A DNA stretch of 64,000 nucleotides from JANOZM01 sp031429355 (GTDB lineage Bacteria; Pseudomonadota; Gammaproteobacteria; Burkholderiales; Burkholderiaceae_E). The DNA is taken from the NCBI GenBank assembly GCA_031429355.1, contig JANOZM010000007.1, positions 62,001 through 126,000 of the forward strand, in the 5' to 3' direction. Numbering within the stretch: the stretch's first letter is position 1; every line of letters begins with the position of its first letter. The notes beneath the pieces were generated by a model. The model had not been told where the DNA came from. It saw only the letters and a list, made by a program, of their open reading frames with translations, and made no database searches. Both the position numbers and the translations under genes were made by a program. Positions 1 through 9,199 of this stretch are shown in pieces.

Positions 1-191
1 AACTTATGGCTAGTACCCTCAGCCAAACCGATTAGTGCTCGTTCTAACGACTCAGCCAAATGGCCATACCCCGGACTTACAGTCGCCGGTTTAGCCCCAA
101 ACGTACTAATGACTTCTTGGCCGTCATCAGCCAAAGTTACGCGGTAATGCAAAGTTACGTGTGAACCCAAAGCAATAATTGGCACCGACAT
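1..191 (-). CDS. fkpB: FKBP-type peptidyl-prolyl isomerase, SlpA/FkpB-like (5' part only)
   Basis: Only the first 63 codons lie in the window; the gene runs off the left edge. The minus-strand ATG at 191 opens a frame beginning MSVPIIALGSHVTLHYRVTL, followed by a segment containing TFGAKPATVSPGYGHLAESLE. This is the N-terminal half of the short FKBP fold of SlpA/FkpB proteins, which catalyse cis-trans isomerisation of prolyl bonds and act as chaperones in the cytoplasm. It is divergent from radC, separated by 79 bases that must hold both promoters; the same pairing is common in betaproteobacteria, where ispH often follows. Family assignment rests on the visible part only, since the catalytic C-terminal half is not seen. 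Confidence 0.75.
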   Translation of the reverse strand, partial: MSVPIIALGSHVTLHYRVTLADDGQEVISTFGAKPATVSPGYGHLAESLERALIGLAEGTSHK

Positions 192-270
192 TGTTTCTCT
201 GTTTTTTCAAATTAAATCAATTCGTATTTTAAAGCTTAAATGCAAAGTCCCTAAACATGAGTAAATTCAA

Positions 271-945
271 ATGAGTATTTTGGATTGGAATCAAGAACAG
301 CGTCCTCGTGAGCGATTGCTAACTAATGGAGCTACTGTTCTGAGTGACGCAGAGTTGCTCGCTATTTTCTTACGTACCGGTGTTAAAGGTGTAACAGCGG
401 TCGATTTGGCACATCAGTTATTAGTTAAATTTGGAGGGCTTAGCCAAATATTATCAGCCAATCAAGCAACTTTTTGCGAGGCATTAGGCTTGGGGCCTAG
501 CAAATTTGCGACCTTGGCGGCGGTGCTAGAAATGGCTAAACGGTCAAGCTTGCAAGAGTTAAAACAAACTAACGCGCTAAACAGCCCGCAATCTGTACAA
601 GATTTTTTACGCTACTGGCTGCGCGGCAAACATTACGAGGTGTTTGTATTGTTAATGCTGGACAACCAAAATCACTTAATTAAAGCGCTAGAGCTTTTTC
701 GAGGCACTGTAAATCAAACGGCCGTTTATCCGCGCGAAGTTGTCAAGACTTGCCTCGAACACAATGCCAGCTCGGTTATTTTTGCGCATAACCACCCCTC
801 TGGGTGCGCCGAACCAAGTCGCGCCGACCAAATATTGACTCAGACCCTAAAGACCTCATTGGGATTGGTGGATATTCAAGTGCTCGATCATTTAATTATT
901 GCTGGCCCAGCCAATTTTTCATTTGCCCAACACGGGCAAATTTAA
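271..945 (+). CDS. radC: RadC family JAB-domain protein
   Basis: A 224-residue RadC protein of normal length. The N-terminal part (about 1-95) has the UPF0758 helix-hairpin-helix region with PRERLLTNGA and LSDAELLAIFLRTG. The C-terminal part is a JAB/MPN metal-binding domain whose motif HNHPSG (173-178) plus Asp186 forms the H-x-H-x(10)-D zinc site of JAMM-type hydrolases. The biochemical role of RadC in bacteria is not settled; the old link to DNA repair came from a recG allele. The ATG at 271 is the first one and is preceded by an A-rich stretch without a clear Shine-Dalgarno site. It is monocistronic, divergent from fkpB and followed by the pilus operon. Confidence 0.93.
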   Translation: MSILDWNQEQRPRERLLTNGATVLSDAELLAIFLRTGVKGVTAVDLAHQLLVKFGGLSQILSANQATFCEALGLGPSKFATLAAVLEMAKRSSLQELKQTNALNSPQSVQDFLRYWLRGKHYEVFVLLMLDNQNHLIKALELFRGTVNQTAVYPREVVKTCLEHNASSVIFAHNHPSGCAEPSRADQILTQTLKTSLGLVDIQVLDHLIIAGPANFSFAQHGQI

Positions 946-1024
946 GTCAACAAAACAATCGCCGCTACAGCCACAAAAATTCAATGTCTTAAAAGACCGT
1001 CCGCTGAGCCGCTTATTGCTCCGT

Positions 1025-1066
1025 CTATCTACAACCTAAGTCCGTCTGTCGTGCTTGCGTAGATAG
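1025..1066. repeat. 8-bp inverted repeat before the pilin operon
   Basis: CTATCTAC (1025-1032) and its exact reverse complement GTAGATAG (1059-1066) flank a 26-base loop, 47 bases before the fimT start. It could be a leader hairpin or a dyad for a regulator. No T-tract follows, so it is not a convincing radC terminator. Arms of this length can arise by chance. Confidence 0.3.
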
Positions 1067-1112
1067 GGTTTGCGCGCCTGACTACATTCTGCTTGGATCT
1101 AAAGGATTTCCC

Positions 1113-1598
1113 ATGCGGAACAAGGGTTTTACACTAATCGAGTTTGCAGTCGTGATGGCCATCGTTGGTATTTTGGTGAGCCTTGCCACGCCTTCTATCA
1201 TCAATTTGATGGCCAACGCCGACCTGCGCTCGAATGCGTCGAGCATCATAGGGGACTTTGGTACATCAAGAGCCGAAGCACTTCGTACGCGCCGCTCCGT
1301 AACGATGTGTGCCCGCGCCGCGGGCTCGGGTTGTGGCACTGACTGGACATTGGGATGGATTGTCTTTCAAGACACCAATAACAACCAATCTGTAGACACT
1401 GGCGAACGCATTATTCGCCAGCAAGACGGCGTCGAAGGTGCCGTAACGCTAACCGGGCCCAGCACTTTTACCTTTCGAAGCTCTGGCACGGTAGCGGTGG
1501 CTGGAACCTTGGTTTTAAGGCATCCAAAAGCATCGACTGGCCGTGATTTACAAGTCATTCAAGGAGGACGTGTGATGTCCAACGTAGTGAACCCATGA
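1113..1598 (+). CDS. fimT: Minor pseudopilin, FimT/GspH family
   Basis: A 161-residue prepilin. The very short leader MRNKG is followed by FTLIEFAVVMAIVGILVSLA, the class III (prepilin peptidase) signal: cleavage after Gly5, N-methylated Phe6, and Glu5 of the mature protein conserved. The rest resembles the GspH/FimT domain, with a Cys pair near residues 67 and 74. It is the first gene of a minor-pilin operon (fimT, pilV, pilW, pilX, pilY1, pilE-like). Such minor pilins prime type IV pilus assembly in the inner membrane. AAAGGA at about 1100-1105 is a good ribosome site for the ATG at 1113. The stop overlaps the pilV ATG by four bases. Confidence 0.85.
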   Translation: MRNKGFTLIEFAVVMAIVGILVSLATPSIINLMANADLRSNASSIIGDFGTSRAEALRTRRSVTMCARAAGSGCGTDWTLGWIVFQDTNNNQSVDTGERIIRQQDGVEGAVTLTGPSTFTFRSSGTVAVAGTLVLRHPKASTGRDLQVIQGGRVMSNVVNP

Positions 1599-2155
1599 AG
1601 CTAACTAAATTAAAACAACAAGCTGGCTTTACGTTGGTTGAAATCCTTGTTTCCATCGTTATTGGTGCTATCGGACTGATGGGGGTTGCACGTTTGCAAT
1701 TAGTGACCCTACAAAACAATAGCGCTTCACAGTTCAGATCAATTGCTATTCAATTGGCTTCGGATATGTTTGAACGTATGCGCACAAATCAAGAATCGGT
1801 TAACGCAGGTGGTTACAACCAGCCTGCAACCAGTGCTACTGCCGCAAACTACACTACTCCTGCCGCATCGTGCGCGAACGCGGGTGTTTGTACCCCAGTC
1901 GAACGCGCCGCAACCGATTTAGCAGAAGCCATGGCTCAGGCGCGCACCATCTTACCGGGCGGCGTTATTGTTGTTTGTATCGACAGCGGTTCTGGCACGC
2001 CTGCAACTTACAACGGCACAACAATTGACCCGCAATGCGATGGCGTTGGCAATACCCATGCAGTCAAAGTTTTTTGGCAAGATGATCGCTCCAACACAAA
2101 CACCGGACTTGCTGCCGGTGGGTACACCGCATTTGTAACGCGAGGTACGCCGTGA
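1595..2155 (+). CDS. pilV: Type IV pilus minor pilin PilV
   Basis: A 186-residue protein with a prepilin leader (MKLTKLKQQAG) followed by FTLVEILVSIVIGAIGLMGV and the PilV-typical sequence ARLQLVTLQNNSASQFRS. It has the +5 Glu. PilV is a low-abundance pilin that forms part of the initiating complex with PilW, PilX, FimT and PilE. Four cysteines in the C-terminal half probably form periplasmic disulfides. Its start (ATGA) overlaps the fimT stop and its stop overlaps the GTG start of pilW, so translation is probably coupled. Confidence 0.88.
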   Translation: MKLTKLKQQAGFTLVEILVSIVIGAIGLMGVARLQLVTLQNNSASQFRSIAIQLASDMFERMRTNQESVNAGGYNQPATSATAANYTTPAASCANAGVCTPVERAATDLAEAMAQARTILPGGVIVVCIDSGSGTPATYNGTTIDPQCDGVGNTHAVKVFWQDDRSNTNTGLAAGGYTAFVTRGTP

Positions 2156-2958
2156 AAAAACAACAAGGCTTCACGCTCATTGAGTTATTGGTCTCAATGG
2201 CGGTTAGTTTGCTAGTCATCACAATGGTCGCCGGTATTTTTACAACCGCGCGAGTCAATCACGACGTACAAGATGATGTAGCACAAATGCAAGAGAACAT
2301 TCGCATCAGCTCTTCTTTTTTACGGCGCATCGTGTTTCATGCAGGTCATCGCGCTCGTCCCTCCACTAACTCGGCTGAAGCGAACCTTGGGTTAGGTGGC
2401 ACTTTATTTGGAGTGGCTGGAACACACGGTTCAGCAACTAGTGCCGACAACCAAGACTCAATGTCGATCAGTTACGAAGGTGATGGTCTACCGGATGCGC
2501 CGAGCGGGGCAATCACTGATTGTTTAGGTAACTCAGTTGGTATTGGTACGGCTGCCGACGTTGCAGCCATTTCAACAAACACAAACACAAGCCTACCGAA
2601 TACAGTAAACCGATTGCAAGTACGCAATTTTAGCGGACGACCATGGTTGAGTTGTTCTTTAGATAACGGAACCACATGGGTGCAATTGGTGCCTGATATT
2701 GAAGGTATGGAGCTTCAGTATGGAGAGGCGGCCGCTGACGGGACTATTACTAAATTTGAAAACGCCAGTCAGCCGGTAAATTTTGGCAGCGTTACCGCAG
2801 TCCGAATAAATTTGCTTTTCCGCACCAATCGCCCAATTGCGTCCAGTAATTCCAACATGACCTACGTCATGGGCGACCAAACCTACGGGCCGTTTTCCGA
2901 CTTAAGAGTAAGACGACAAGTAACGATCACAGCGGGAGTGCGCAATGCAAAAAGCTAA
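2152..2958 (+). CDS. pilW: Type IV pilus minor pilin PilW
   Basis: A 268-residue prepilin beginning MKKQQG/FTLIELLVSMAVSLLVITMV, with the PilW-like DVQDDVAQMQENIRISSSFL after the helix. PilW is a minor pilin that joins PilX and PilV in the pilus tip complex under PilY1. The start codon is GTG at 2152, overlapping the pilV stop as GTGA. The central part is rich in small polar residues, as usual for PilW, and the C-terminal region contains the FGSVTAVRINLLFRT strand segment. Its 3' end overlaps the pilX start by 14 bases. Confidence 0.88.
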   Translation: MKKQQGFTLIELLVSMAVSLLVITMVAGIFTTARVNHDVQDDVAQMQENIRISSSFLRRIVFHAGHRARPSTNSAEANLGLGGTLFGVAGTHGSATSADNQDSMSISYEGDGLPDAPSGAITDCLGNSVGIGTAADVAAISTNTNTSLPNTVNRLQVRNFSGRPWLSCSLDNGTTWVQLVPDIEGMELQYGEAAADGTITKFENASQPVNFGSVTAVRINLLFRTNRPIASSNSNMTYVMGDQTYGPFSDLRVRRQVTITAGVRNAKS

Positions 2959-3616
2959 AGTGCCTGGTAGCATTAGAAAAGCTGCCCAAGACGGTTCAAC
3001 ACTAATAATTTCGTTACTGTTTTTAATGGTAACAACCTTAATTGCAACAGGCGTATGGCGACTGGCAATGCAGCAAGAAAGCATGACCGGTGTTGATCGT
3101 GATTATCAAATTGCTTTCGAGGCCGCTGAAGCGGGTTTACGCGATGCGGAACTTGATTTCTTTAATGTCTGCGCACGTATTTCATTATTAGGTACCAATG
3201 CCGCTTGCACACCTAGAGCCCAGCCGTTTGAAGGCCTAACCGGATTTGGCTCACAAACCAACGGTGAAATTCCACCGGAGGGTACTTGCAACCCGGACGG
3301 CTTATGCCTTGGAAAATCCGCGGTCTCATCGAACATTAAGTTTTACGAAGCACGCCCAGACATCGACATCCTTGAGGGTAAAGCGGCCTCCACTTTGGGC
3401 GAAAGAATAACGTACGGCAAATACACCAGAACCCCAAGTGCTGCTTCGGAAATGGTGCCATTAGTTGCACAGCAACCCGCTTATCTAATTGAAGCTTTGC
3501 GTTTTTCCGGTAACAACGGAAAAGCACAAGGCGTTATGTATCGTTCCACCGCGATTGGCTATGGTCGACGCGCCGACACGCGCGTTGTACTGCAGTCTTA
3601 CCTCGACCCGAACTGA
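2945..3616 (+). CDS. pilX: Type IV pilus assembly protein PilX
   Basis: A 223-residue PilX. The N-terminal region has a basic leader, then STLIISLLFLMVTTLIATGV and MQQESMTGVDRDYQIAFEAA, which is the PilX N-terminal signature (G/S-x-x-L-I-I-x-L) with a degenerate prepilin site and the EAAEAGLRDAE segment. PilX promotes pilus-mediated adhesion and recruits PilY1. The ATG at 2945 overlaps the end of pilW; pilY1 follows after 13 bases. Paired cysteines lie in the middle region, around residues 75-85 and 115-125. Confidence 0.87.
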   Translation: MQKAKVPGSIRKAAQDGSTLIISLLFLMVTTLIATGVWRLAMQQESMTGVDRDYQIAFEAAEAGLRDAELDFFNVCARISLLGTNAACTPRAQPFEGLTGFGSQTNGEIPPEGTCNPDGLCLGKSAVSSNIKFYEARPDIDILEGKAASTLGERITYGKYTRTPSAASEMVPLVAQQPAYLIEALRFSGNNGKAQGVMYRSTAIGYGRRADTRVVLQSYLDPN

Positions 3617-3629
3617 GATCGGAAACACT

Positions 3630-6600
3630 ATGTCGACACAAACTACACCCCAAAAATATTCCGCAATTCAACGGCATGTTTGCAGCGCATTGATCGCACT
3701 GATCGCATTGCAACCTTTACAAGTTACCCTTGCAGCCCCAACAGCTGGACCAACGCCAGCACCTGGTGCTGGATTATTGGAGTTGTTTGACCAACCGCAT
3801 TTGGCTGGCGAAAGTATCCCGCCTTACGTGATGATTACGGCCTCCAAGGACCAACAGCTTTTCAAAAAAGCGTACGACGACTATTCAGATCTTGATGCAG
3901 ACGGACAGTTAGACACTACTTACAAACACACCATCGATTATTACGGTTACTTTGATGCGTACAAGTGTTACACCTATAGCGACGCAAATCGTCGGTTTGA
4001 ACCCGTTTCAATTAGCGCAAGCAAGTACTGCGTTGGCAACTGGAGCGGCAATTTTTTAAACTGGTCCAGCATGACCCGCGTTGATGCGTTGCGCAAAGTA
4101 TTGTTTGGCGGTATGCGTTCACCCACTCGAACTGGAACAGGCGGTGATGCAGACGGACTAAACGACGGCGACACCATTGATTCAACGGTTCTAGAGCGCA
4201 GCTTCTTGCCACACGACGCGCACTCATTTACCAAATACTACGATGGCGCAGATTTAAATCAACTGACCCCGTTTTCGAACAACGACTTGTCGGTAAAGGG
4301 TATTTCTATTTCATCTAGCGACGGCACAACGGATACAGGTATAAACACGAATCAACATCGAGTTCGTGTTGGCACAACGATTCCTTTTGAAGTCGGCGAT
4401 ATTGCTGAATTAAGAGTAAGTGCAACTTCATTTATTCGTGGACGCGTTGACCAAACGGGCGATAGCAACTCGAATCGTTGGATCGAACTGCGTTCAATTT
4501 CAACCATCAACATCGATGGAAGTGCATCTAGCGGGGGCGAGTGGAATGTACAAAACATTTCGCGTCGTGGTCTTACTATTTGCAATACAACAAACGGCGA
4601 GACATCAGGCATTCAAGCCTTATCAAACACCAACACAAATTTGCCGCGTATGAAAGTGGCTCGTGGCAACTTTTCATTGTGGAACGCCTCTGAGCGTTGG
4701 CAGTGCACCTGGAGTCAGGAACGCAACGCAGCCAACGGAAACAATTTTGCCGCGTCCGGTATTCCTGCCTATCCAAACAGCCCATCGCGCGATACTTGGG
4801 GCCTAGACGCACCGGGTAAAGGAACAACAACTGGGGTTGGTAGTTATTTCGTCCGCAGCCAAGTCTGTGTTGATGGACTGCTTGGCAAAGAGCGTTGCAA
4901 GCAATATCCGAACGGAAAATTTAAACCAGTAGGTTTACTGCAAGTGTTTGGTGAAACTGATCGGATTCGATTTGGTTTGCTGACAGGCTCCTACCGAAAA
5001 AATTTATCGGGCGGTGTATTACGCAAAAACGTGGGGCGCCTTGATAACGAAGTAAACTTGTTTAACGGTACTTTTTACGACTTGCCTTCGGCCGGTGTAG
5101 ATAGTTCAACATCCCCTGGCGACCCAAGCTATCAATTTAGCGGCGGATCGATTATCAAAACATTGTCATTAATCAAAATGACAGGTTACGAGTACAGCAA
5201 CGGAACGTTTTTTCAAGGCGTTTCGGGTGACAATTGCTCATATCAACGCGAACTTAACCAAAATGGCGCATGCATGAGTTGGGGTAATCCCATCTCAGAA
5301 ATGTACTACGAAGTTTTGCGTTATTTTGGCGGTCAAACTACGGCTACTGCGGAATATAACTCCAGCACTGCCGAGCCTATCGACGGTATTGTAAAAGCCC
5401 AGTGGCCAACGTCGGCCGGTGCTGTTCTATCGAAGCGTAATTATTGCGCACCGTTAAATGCTCTTGTTATTAACGCGGCGACCAACACGAACGAAAAAAA
5501 TACTGCGGAAGAAAGCTCCGTTGCGCAAGATATTAGTTTTATGACGGGTAGCCCCGGCAACGTTGTTTCACTAACTAATAAGCTTGGCTCCCAAATTGGC
5601 TTGTCTGGAAATTACTACATGGGCTCGCGGGCTGGCGACGCCGCAACTTCGGCTGGCTTCAATTCATGTAGCGGCAAAGCGTTTACCGGTTTAGGAAATG
5701 TCTACGGTGTTTGCCCCGAAGGCCCAACCTATGGCGGTTCGTATCACATGTCAGGCCTAGCTTTACATGCCCATACTAACCAAATTCGTGCGACGGTTCC
5801 TGATGCCAGCGGCACCGCTTGGTCACCTGGTGCCTCGGCAGCGAAGTTAAAACGTCCGCCGCTAAAAATGGATACTTATGCTGTATCGCTATCTAGCGGC
5901 GTTCCACGTATTCCTATTAAATTCGCAGCCGATACTGAGCCCCGTGCAACCCTGCAACCGTCCTATCGTTTAGTAGGCTCTACGATCATGGGCGGTGCGT
6001 TGGTGGACTCACGCGTTTTATTCCAAAAAGAGGAGGCCGATCGCTCAACGGGTCGTATGTTCGTTAGTTTTGAAGACAGCGAGGGCGGCGGCGATTACGA
6101 TATGGACGTTTGGGGCATTATTACTTACGACATGGTTCGCTCCGTCGGCGGCGTCATTTCATTAACCGTAACAACTGACGCTGTTTATCAAGCAACCGGA
6201 GGCCCTCAAGGCTTCGGTTACATCATTGCGGGTACCGATCGCGACGGCCAACATTTTCATAGCGGCATTCACGGTTTTACTTACACCGACGCGACAGCAG
6301 GCATGGCAGTTACTGGCGATGCGACTCGCATCAACTCGACTGGCGGATGTAATGGTTGCCAAGTAAACGACGGACCATCAACGGCTACCTATGCCTTATC
6401 GACAACGCCTATTGCTAAAAGCTTAGAAGAGCCTTTGTACTACGCCGCTTTAGGTGGTGGTTTCGAAGACTCCAATAAAAACGGTAAGCCTGATATGGTT
6501 CCGGCCAACGGAGCGCAAGCTGCACGCCCAGAGTGGGATCGCCGCAACAACTCAACAGGCGCCGATACGCCCGACGGGATACCGGATAATTATTTCAAAG

Positions 6601-8735
6601 TCAGCAACCCCTTGGGTCTAGAAGTTGGCTTAGAAAGAACCTTCCAGTTAATTTCAGAACAAACATCGTTATCGGCAGTATCGTCTTCTTCGACGCGCGT
6701 AAAAGCAGGCAATCGAATTTATGAAGCAAAATACAACTCTGGCGATTGGAGCGGCGAATTAGAGTCGCGAATTTCAAATGCTAACGGTCAACTAGGCGCT
6801 GTCGAGTGGACCGCCAGCAGCGGATTGGCTACTAACGGACTAGTTCCCGATGCTCGTAAAATTATTACGGTAACGAATAATTCACGGGTTGGCGTACCGT
6901 TCCGTTGGACTTCAATCACAGCTGATCAAAAGGCAATTTTAGATAAAATGTCGTCGGGTATTGTGGACTCACGTGGTGAAGACCGCCTCGCGTATTTGCG
7001 CGGTGTTGGAACCAAAGAAGGACTAGCATCGGGCGATTTCCGCGCGCGCTTACAAACCAAATTGGGCGATATTGTAGATTCGAACCCGTTGTACATTGGA
7101 CGCCCATCAGCCGGCTTTGCAGACGTTTCGTATGTTGCATTTTCTAGGACTGCTCGTACCCCGATGATTTATGTTGGTGCAAACGATGGCATGTTGCACG
7201 GCTTTGATGCTACCGATGGTAAAGAAAAATTGGCATTTATTCCCTCGCAAATGTTTAGAAACCTTAGCGAGTTAACCTCACAAGACTACAAGCACAAGTT
7301 TTTTGTAAACGGCCAATTGGCCCAACAAGACGTCAAGGTTGGTGCTGATTGGAAAACTTATTTAGTTGGCGCACTGGGCAAAGGCGGCCAAGGTGTTTTC
7401 GCTTTGGATGTTACCAACCCAGCGGGCTTTAGTGAGGCCTCTGCGGCGAACATTGTTAAGTGGGAATTTACTGATCAAGACGACCCTGAATTAGGCTATG
7501 TTTTTGCCGAACCGGTTATCCGTAAAATGCCAAATGGCAAATGGGCAGCGCTTGTTTCCGCAGGCTACAACGCAACCGAGCCTGATGGCAATGCCTCAAC
7601 TTCCGGCAAGGCCCACTTGTTTGTACTTTTCCTAGACGGTCCAACGGGCGCAAACAAGACTTGGGTCGAAGGATCAGACTACGTAAAAATTCCGGTAGGC
7701 GCTGCGGATATGACTAGCCCTAACGGTTTAGGTGGCATTGGGACTTGGGATACTGAGTCCGATGGAATTGTTGACTATGCGTACGCAGGTGACCTAAAAG
7801 GAAGCATGTGGCGTGTTAAGTTTAATGGTACTTCGCCTACCGGTTGGACCGATATCGCGAACGTTTACAAGTTGTTCGGTGCACAAGCAGGCGGCATAGC
7901 GCAACCAATTACGGCAGCGCCTTTAATTACCCAAGGCCCTGGCTACATCGGTGCAATGGTTGTATTTGGCACGGGCAAGTTGTTAGAGAAAAAAGATATT
8001 AACGTTACCTCGGCAACCAACCCTTACGTTAGCAATTCGATGTACGGGATTTTGGATCGATTTGCGACCTCGCCTGCAACGGTTTCGGCGGCTAAGTTGG
8101 TTAAGCAACGAATCATTGATGCAGAGACAACTTCCGGAACAATCTTTTCTTTACTGACCGCTTACATTCCAAATTACACATCATCGGACCGAACCAATTC
8201 ACTATTCGGTCTCACTCCAACAGCGACTGGACCGTCTACAACTAGTCAACCTGAATTGGGTTGGAGACTCGACTTGCCGAATTCTTCCAATACCGGCGAA
8301 CGTAGTTTTTACAGTCCAGTTCAATCGGGGTCACTAGCAGTCTTTTCGAACGCAATTCCAAGCGCTATTCCTTGCGACGGTGGCGGCAGTGAAGCAACTT
8401 ACGCACTGGATATTTATACCGGTGGTCGCGCTAGGAGCGGGGGCTTCGATCGCAATAATGACGACGCAATTAACACGGCCGACACATCAACATTTAGTTA
8501 CACAGGGAGCGCAAAGTACTACTCAAGCCGACGCGAATCTGCTGGCGGTTACGGGCAAAAAACGATTTTAGCGAGTGGTACCACCCTAGGCGGCGAACCA
8601 GGCCAGCCCCCTCTACCCGGCTCGACTACAGCGTGTAACCGCGCCTTGGCCTACTCAAGTCTTGGTGATCAACCGGACCGACTTCCGGGCGGATGCGCAT
8701 CACGAATTCAATGGCGCGAGGCATTGCTAAACTAA
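3630..8735 (+). CDS. pilY1: Type IV pilus tip adhesin/biogenesis factor PilY1
   Basis: A very large protein, 1701 residues from the ATG at 3630. An upstream in-frame start would run back into pilX; 3630 is preceded by a purine-rich CGGAAA and gives a normal signal peptide (about residues 1-40, ending in Ala-Ala). The C-terminal third, from about residue 1180, is the PilY1 beta-propeller, with GANDGMLHGFDATDG and VGALGKGGQGVFALD. A loop with alternating Asp, DLDADGQLD at 87-95, and another, DSNKNGKPD, look like EF-hand-type calcium sites. The known role of PilY1 is at the pilus tip, controlling extension/retraction, adhesion and surface sensing. The N-terminal ~1100 residues are variable in this family. 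Confidence 0.92.
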   Translation: MSTQTTPQKYSAIQRHVCSALIALIALQPLQVTLAAPTAGPTPAPGAGLLELFDQPHLAGESIPPYVMITASKDQQLFKKAYDDYSDLDADGQLDTTYKHTIDYYGYFDAYKCYTYSDANRRFEPVSISASKYCVGNWSGNFLNWSSMTRVDALRKVLFGGMRSPTRTGTGGDADGLNDGDTIDSTVLERSFLPHDAHSFTKYYDGADLNQLTPFSNNDLSVKGISISSSDGTTDTGINTNQHRVRVGTTIPFEVGDIAELRVSATSFIRGRVDQTGDSNSNRWIELRSISTINIDGSASSGGEWNVQNISRRGLTICNTTNGETSGIQALSNTNTNLPRMKVARGNFSLWNASERWQCTWSQERNAANGNNFAASGIPAYPNSPSRDTWGLDAPGKGTTTGVGSYFVRSQVCVDGLLGKERCKQYPNGKFKPVGLLQVFGETDRIRFGLLTGSYRKNLSGGVLRKNVGRLDNEVNLFNGTFYDLPSAGVDSSTSPGDPSYQFSGGSIIKTLSLIKMTGYEYSNGTFFQGVSGDNCSYQRELNQNGACMSWGNPISEMYYEVLRYFGGQTTATAEYNSSTAEPIDGIVKAQWPTSAGAVLSKRNYCAPLNALVINAATNTNEKNTAEESSVAQDISFMTGSPGNVVSLTNKLGSQIGLSGNYYMGSRAGDAATSAGFNSCSGKAFTGLGNVYGVCPEGPTYGGSYHMSGLALHAHTNQIRATVPDASGTAWSPGASAAKLKRPPLKMDTYAVSLSSGVPRIPIKFAADTEPRATLQPSYRLVGSTIMGGALVDSRVLFQKEEADRSTGRMFVSFEDSEGGGDYDMDVWGIITYDMVRSVGGVISLTVTTDAVYQATGGPQGFGYIIAGTDRDGQHFHSGIHGFTYTDATAGMAVTGDATRINSTGGCNGCQVNDGPSTATYALSTTPIAKSLEEPLYYAALGGGFEDSNKNGKPDMVPANGAQAARPEWDRRNNSTGADTPDGIPDNYFKVSNPLGLEVGLERTFQLISEQTSLSAVSSSSTRVKAGNRIYEAKYNSGDWSGELESRISNANGQLGAVEWTASSGLATNGLVPDARKIITVTNNSRVGVPFRWTSITADQKAILDKMSSGIVDSRGEDRLAYLRGVGTKEGLASGDFRARLQTKLGDIVDSNPLYIGRPSAGFADVSYVAFSRTARTPMIYVGANDGMLHGFDATDGKEKLAFIPSQMFRNLSELTSQDYKHKFFVNGQLAQQDVKVGADWKTYLVGALGKGGQGVFALDVTNPAGFSEASAANIVKWEFTDQDDPELGYVFAEPVIRKMPNGKWAALVSAGYNATEPDGNASTSGKAHLFVLFLDGPTGANKTWVEGSDYVKIPVGAADMTSPNGLGGIGTWDTESDGIVDYAYAGDLKGSMWRVKFNGTSPTGWTDIANVYKLFGAQAGGIAQPITAAPLITQGPGYIGAMVVFGTGKLLEKKDINVTSATNPYVSNSMYGILDRFATSPATVSAAKLVKQRIIDAETTSGTIFSLLTAYIPNYTSSDRTNSLFGLTPTATGPSTTSQPELGWRLDLPNSSNTGERSFYSPVQSGSLAVFSNAIPSAIPCDGGGSEATYALDIYTGGRARSGGFDRNNDDAINTADTSTFSYTGSAKYYSSRRESAGGYGQKTILASGTTLGGEPGQPPLPGSTTACNRALAYSSLGDQPDRLPGGCASRIQWREALLN

Positions 8736-8737
8736 AC

Positions 8738-9199
8738 ATGAGAACTTCTATGTACAAAAAATACCAAGCGGGATTTACCCTGATCGAGCTAATGATTACT
8801 GTCGCCGTGATCGGCATTTTGGCGGCGGTTGCGTATCCCAATTATGCCGATTACGTACGTCGCGGTGATCGTGCCGAGGCTCGCAGCGCAATGATGCGGG
8901 CCGCTAACTTGCTCGAACGCCGCTTTACCGAACAAGCACAGTTTCCTACCGACGCTGAATACAGCGCGTTGTTCGGTCTAGCAGCAGGCACCTCACCGCT
9001 CTCAGGAACCGATTCACCCACGACAGGTAAGTATCGCGTCACTTATGTCCCAGCTGGTACTCCCCGAAGCAGTTATGTGCTTACTGCCACCGAGATTACT
9101 GGGGCTGATGCCGAGTGCGGAAACTTAACCCTGGATAACTTGGGTTCACGCGGCCGCTCGGGTTCAACATGGACGGTTCAAGATTGTTGGCGCCGTTAA
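8738..9199 (+). CDS. pilE: Type IV pilin PilE-like minor pilin
   Basis: A 153-residue prepilin starting two bases after the pilY1 stop; a second in-frame ATG at 8750 gives a shorter leader (MYKKYQAG) and is equally possible because GAG at 8740 could serve it. The signature G/FTLIELMITVAVIGILAAVA is a textbook class III signal, followed by YPNYADYVRRGDRAEARSAM, typical of the PilE of the minor-pilin clusters. The C-terminal pair of cysteines (near 117 and 150) matches the disulfide loop of type IV pilins. It is more likely a minor pilin of the PilY1 operon than the major subunit. Confidence 0.87.
   Translation: MRTSMYKKYQAGFTLIELMITVAVIGILAAVAYPNYADYVRRGDRAEARSAMMRAANLLERRFTEQAQFPTDAEYSALFGLAAGTSPLSGTDSPTTGKYRVTYVPAGTPRSSYVLTATEITGADAECGNLTLDNLGSRGRSGSTWTVQDCWRR

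Noticed and set aside
3489..3629. N-terminal extension of pilY1 by 47 codons
   Set aside because: It overlaps pilX in another frame and has no homology; the ATG at 3630 gives a normal signal peptide.
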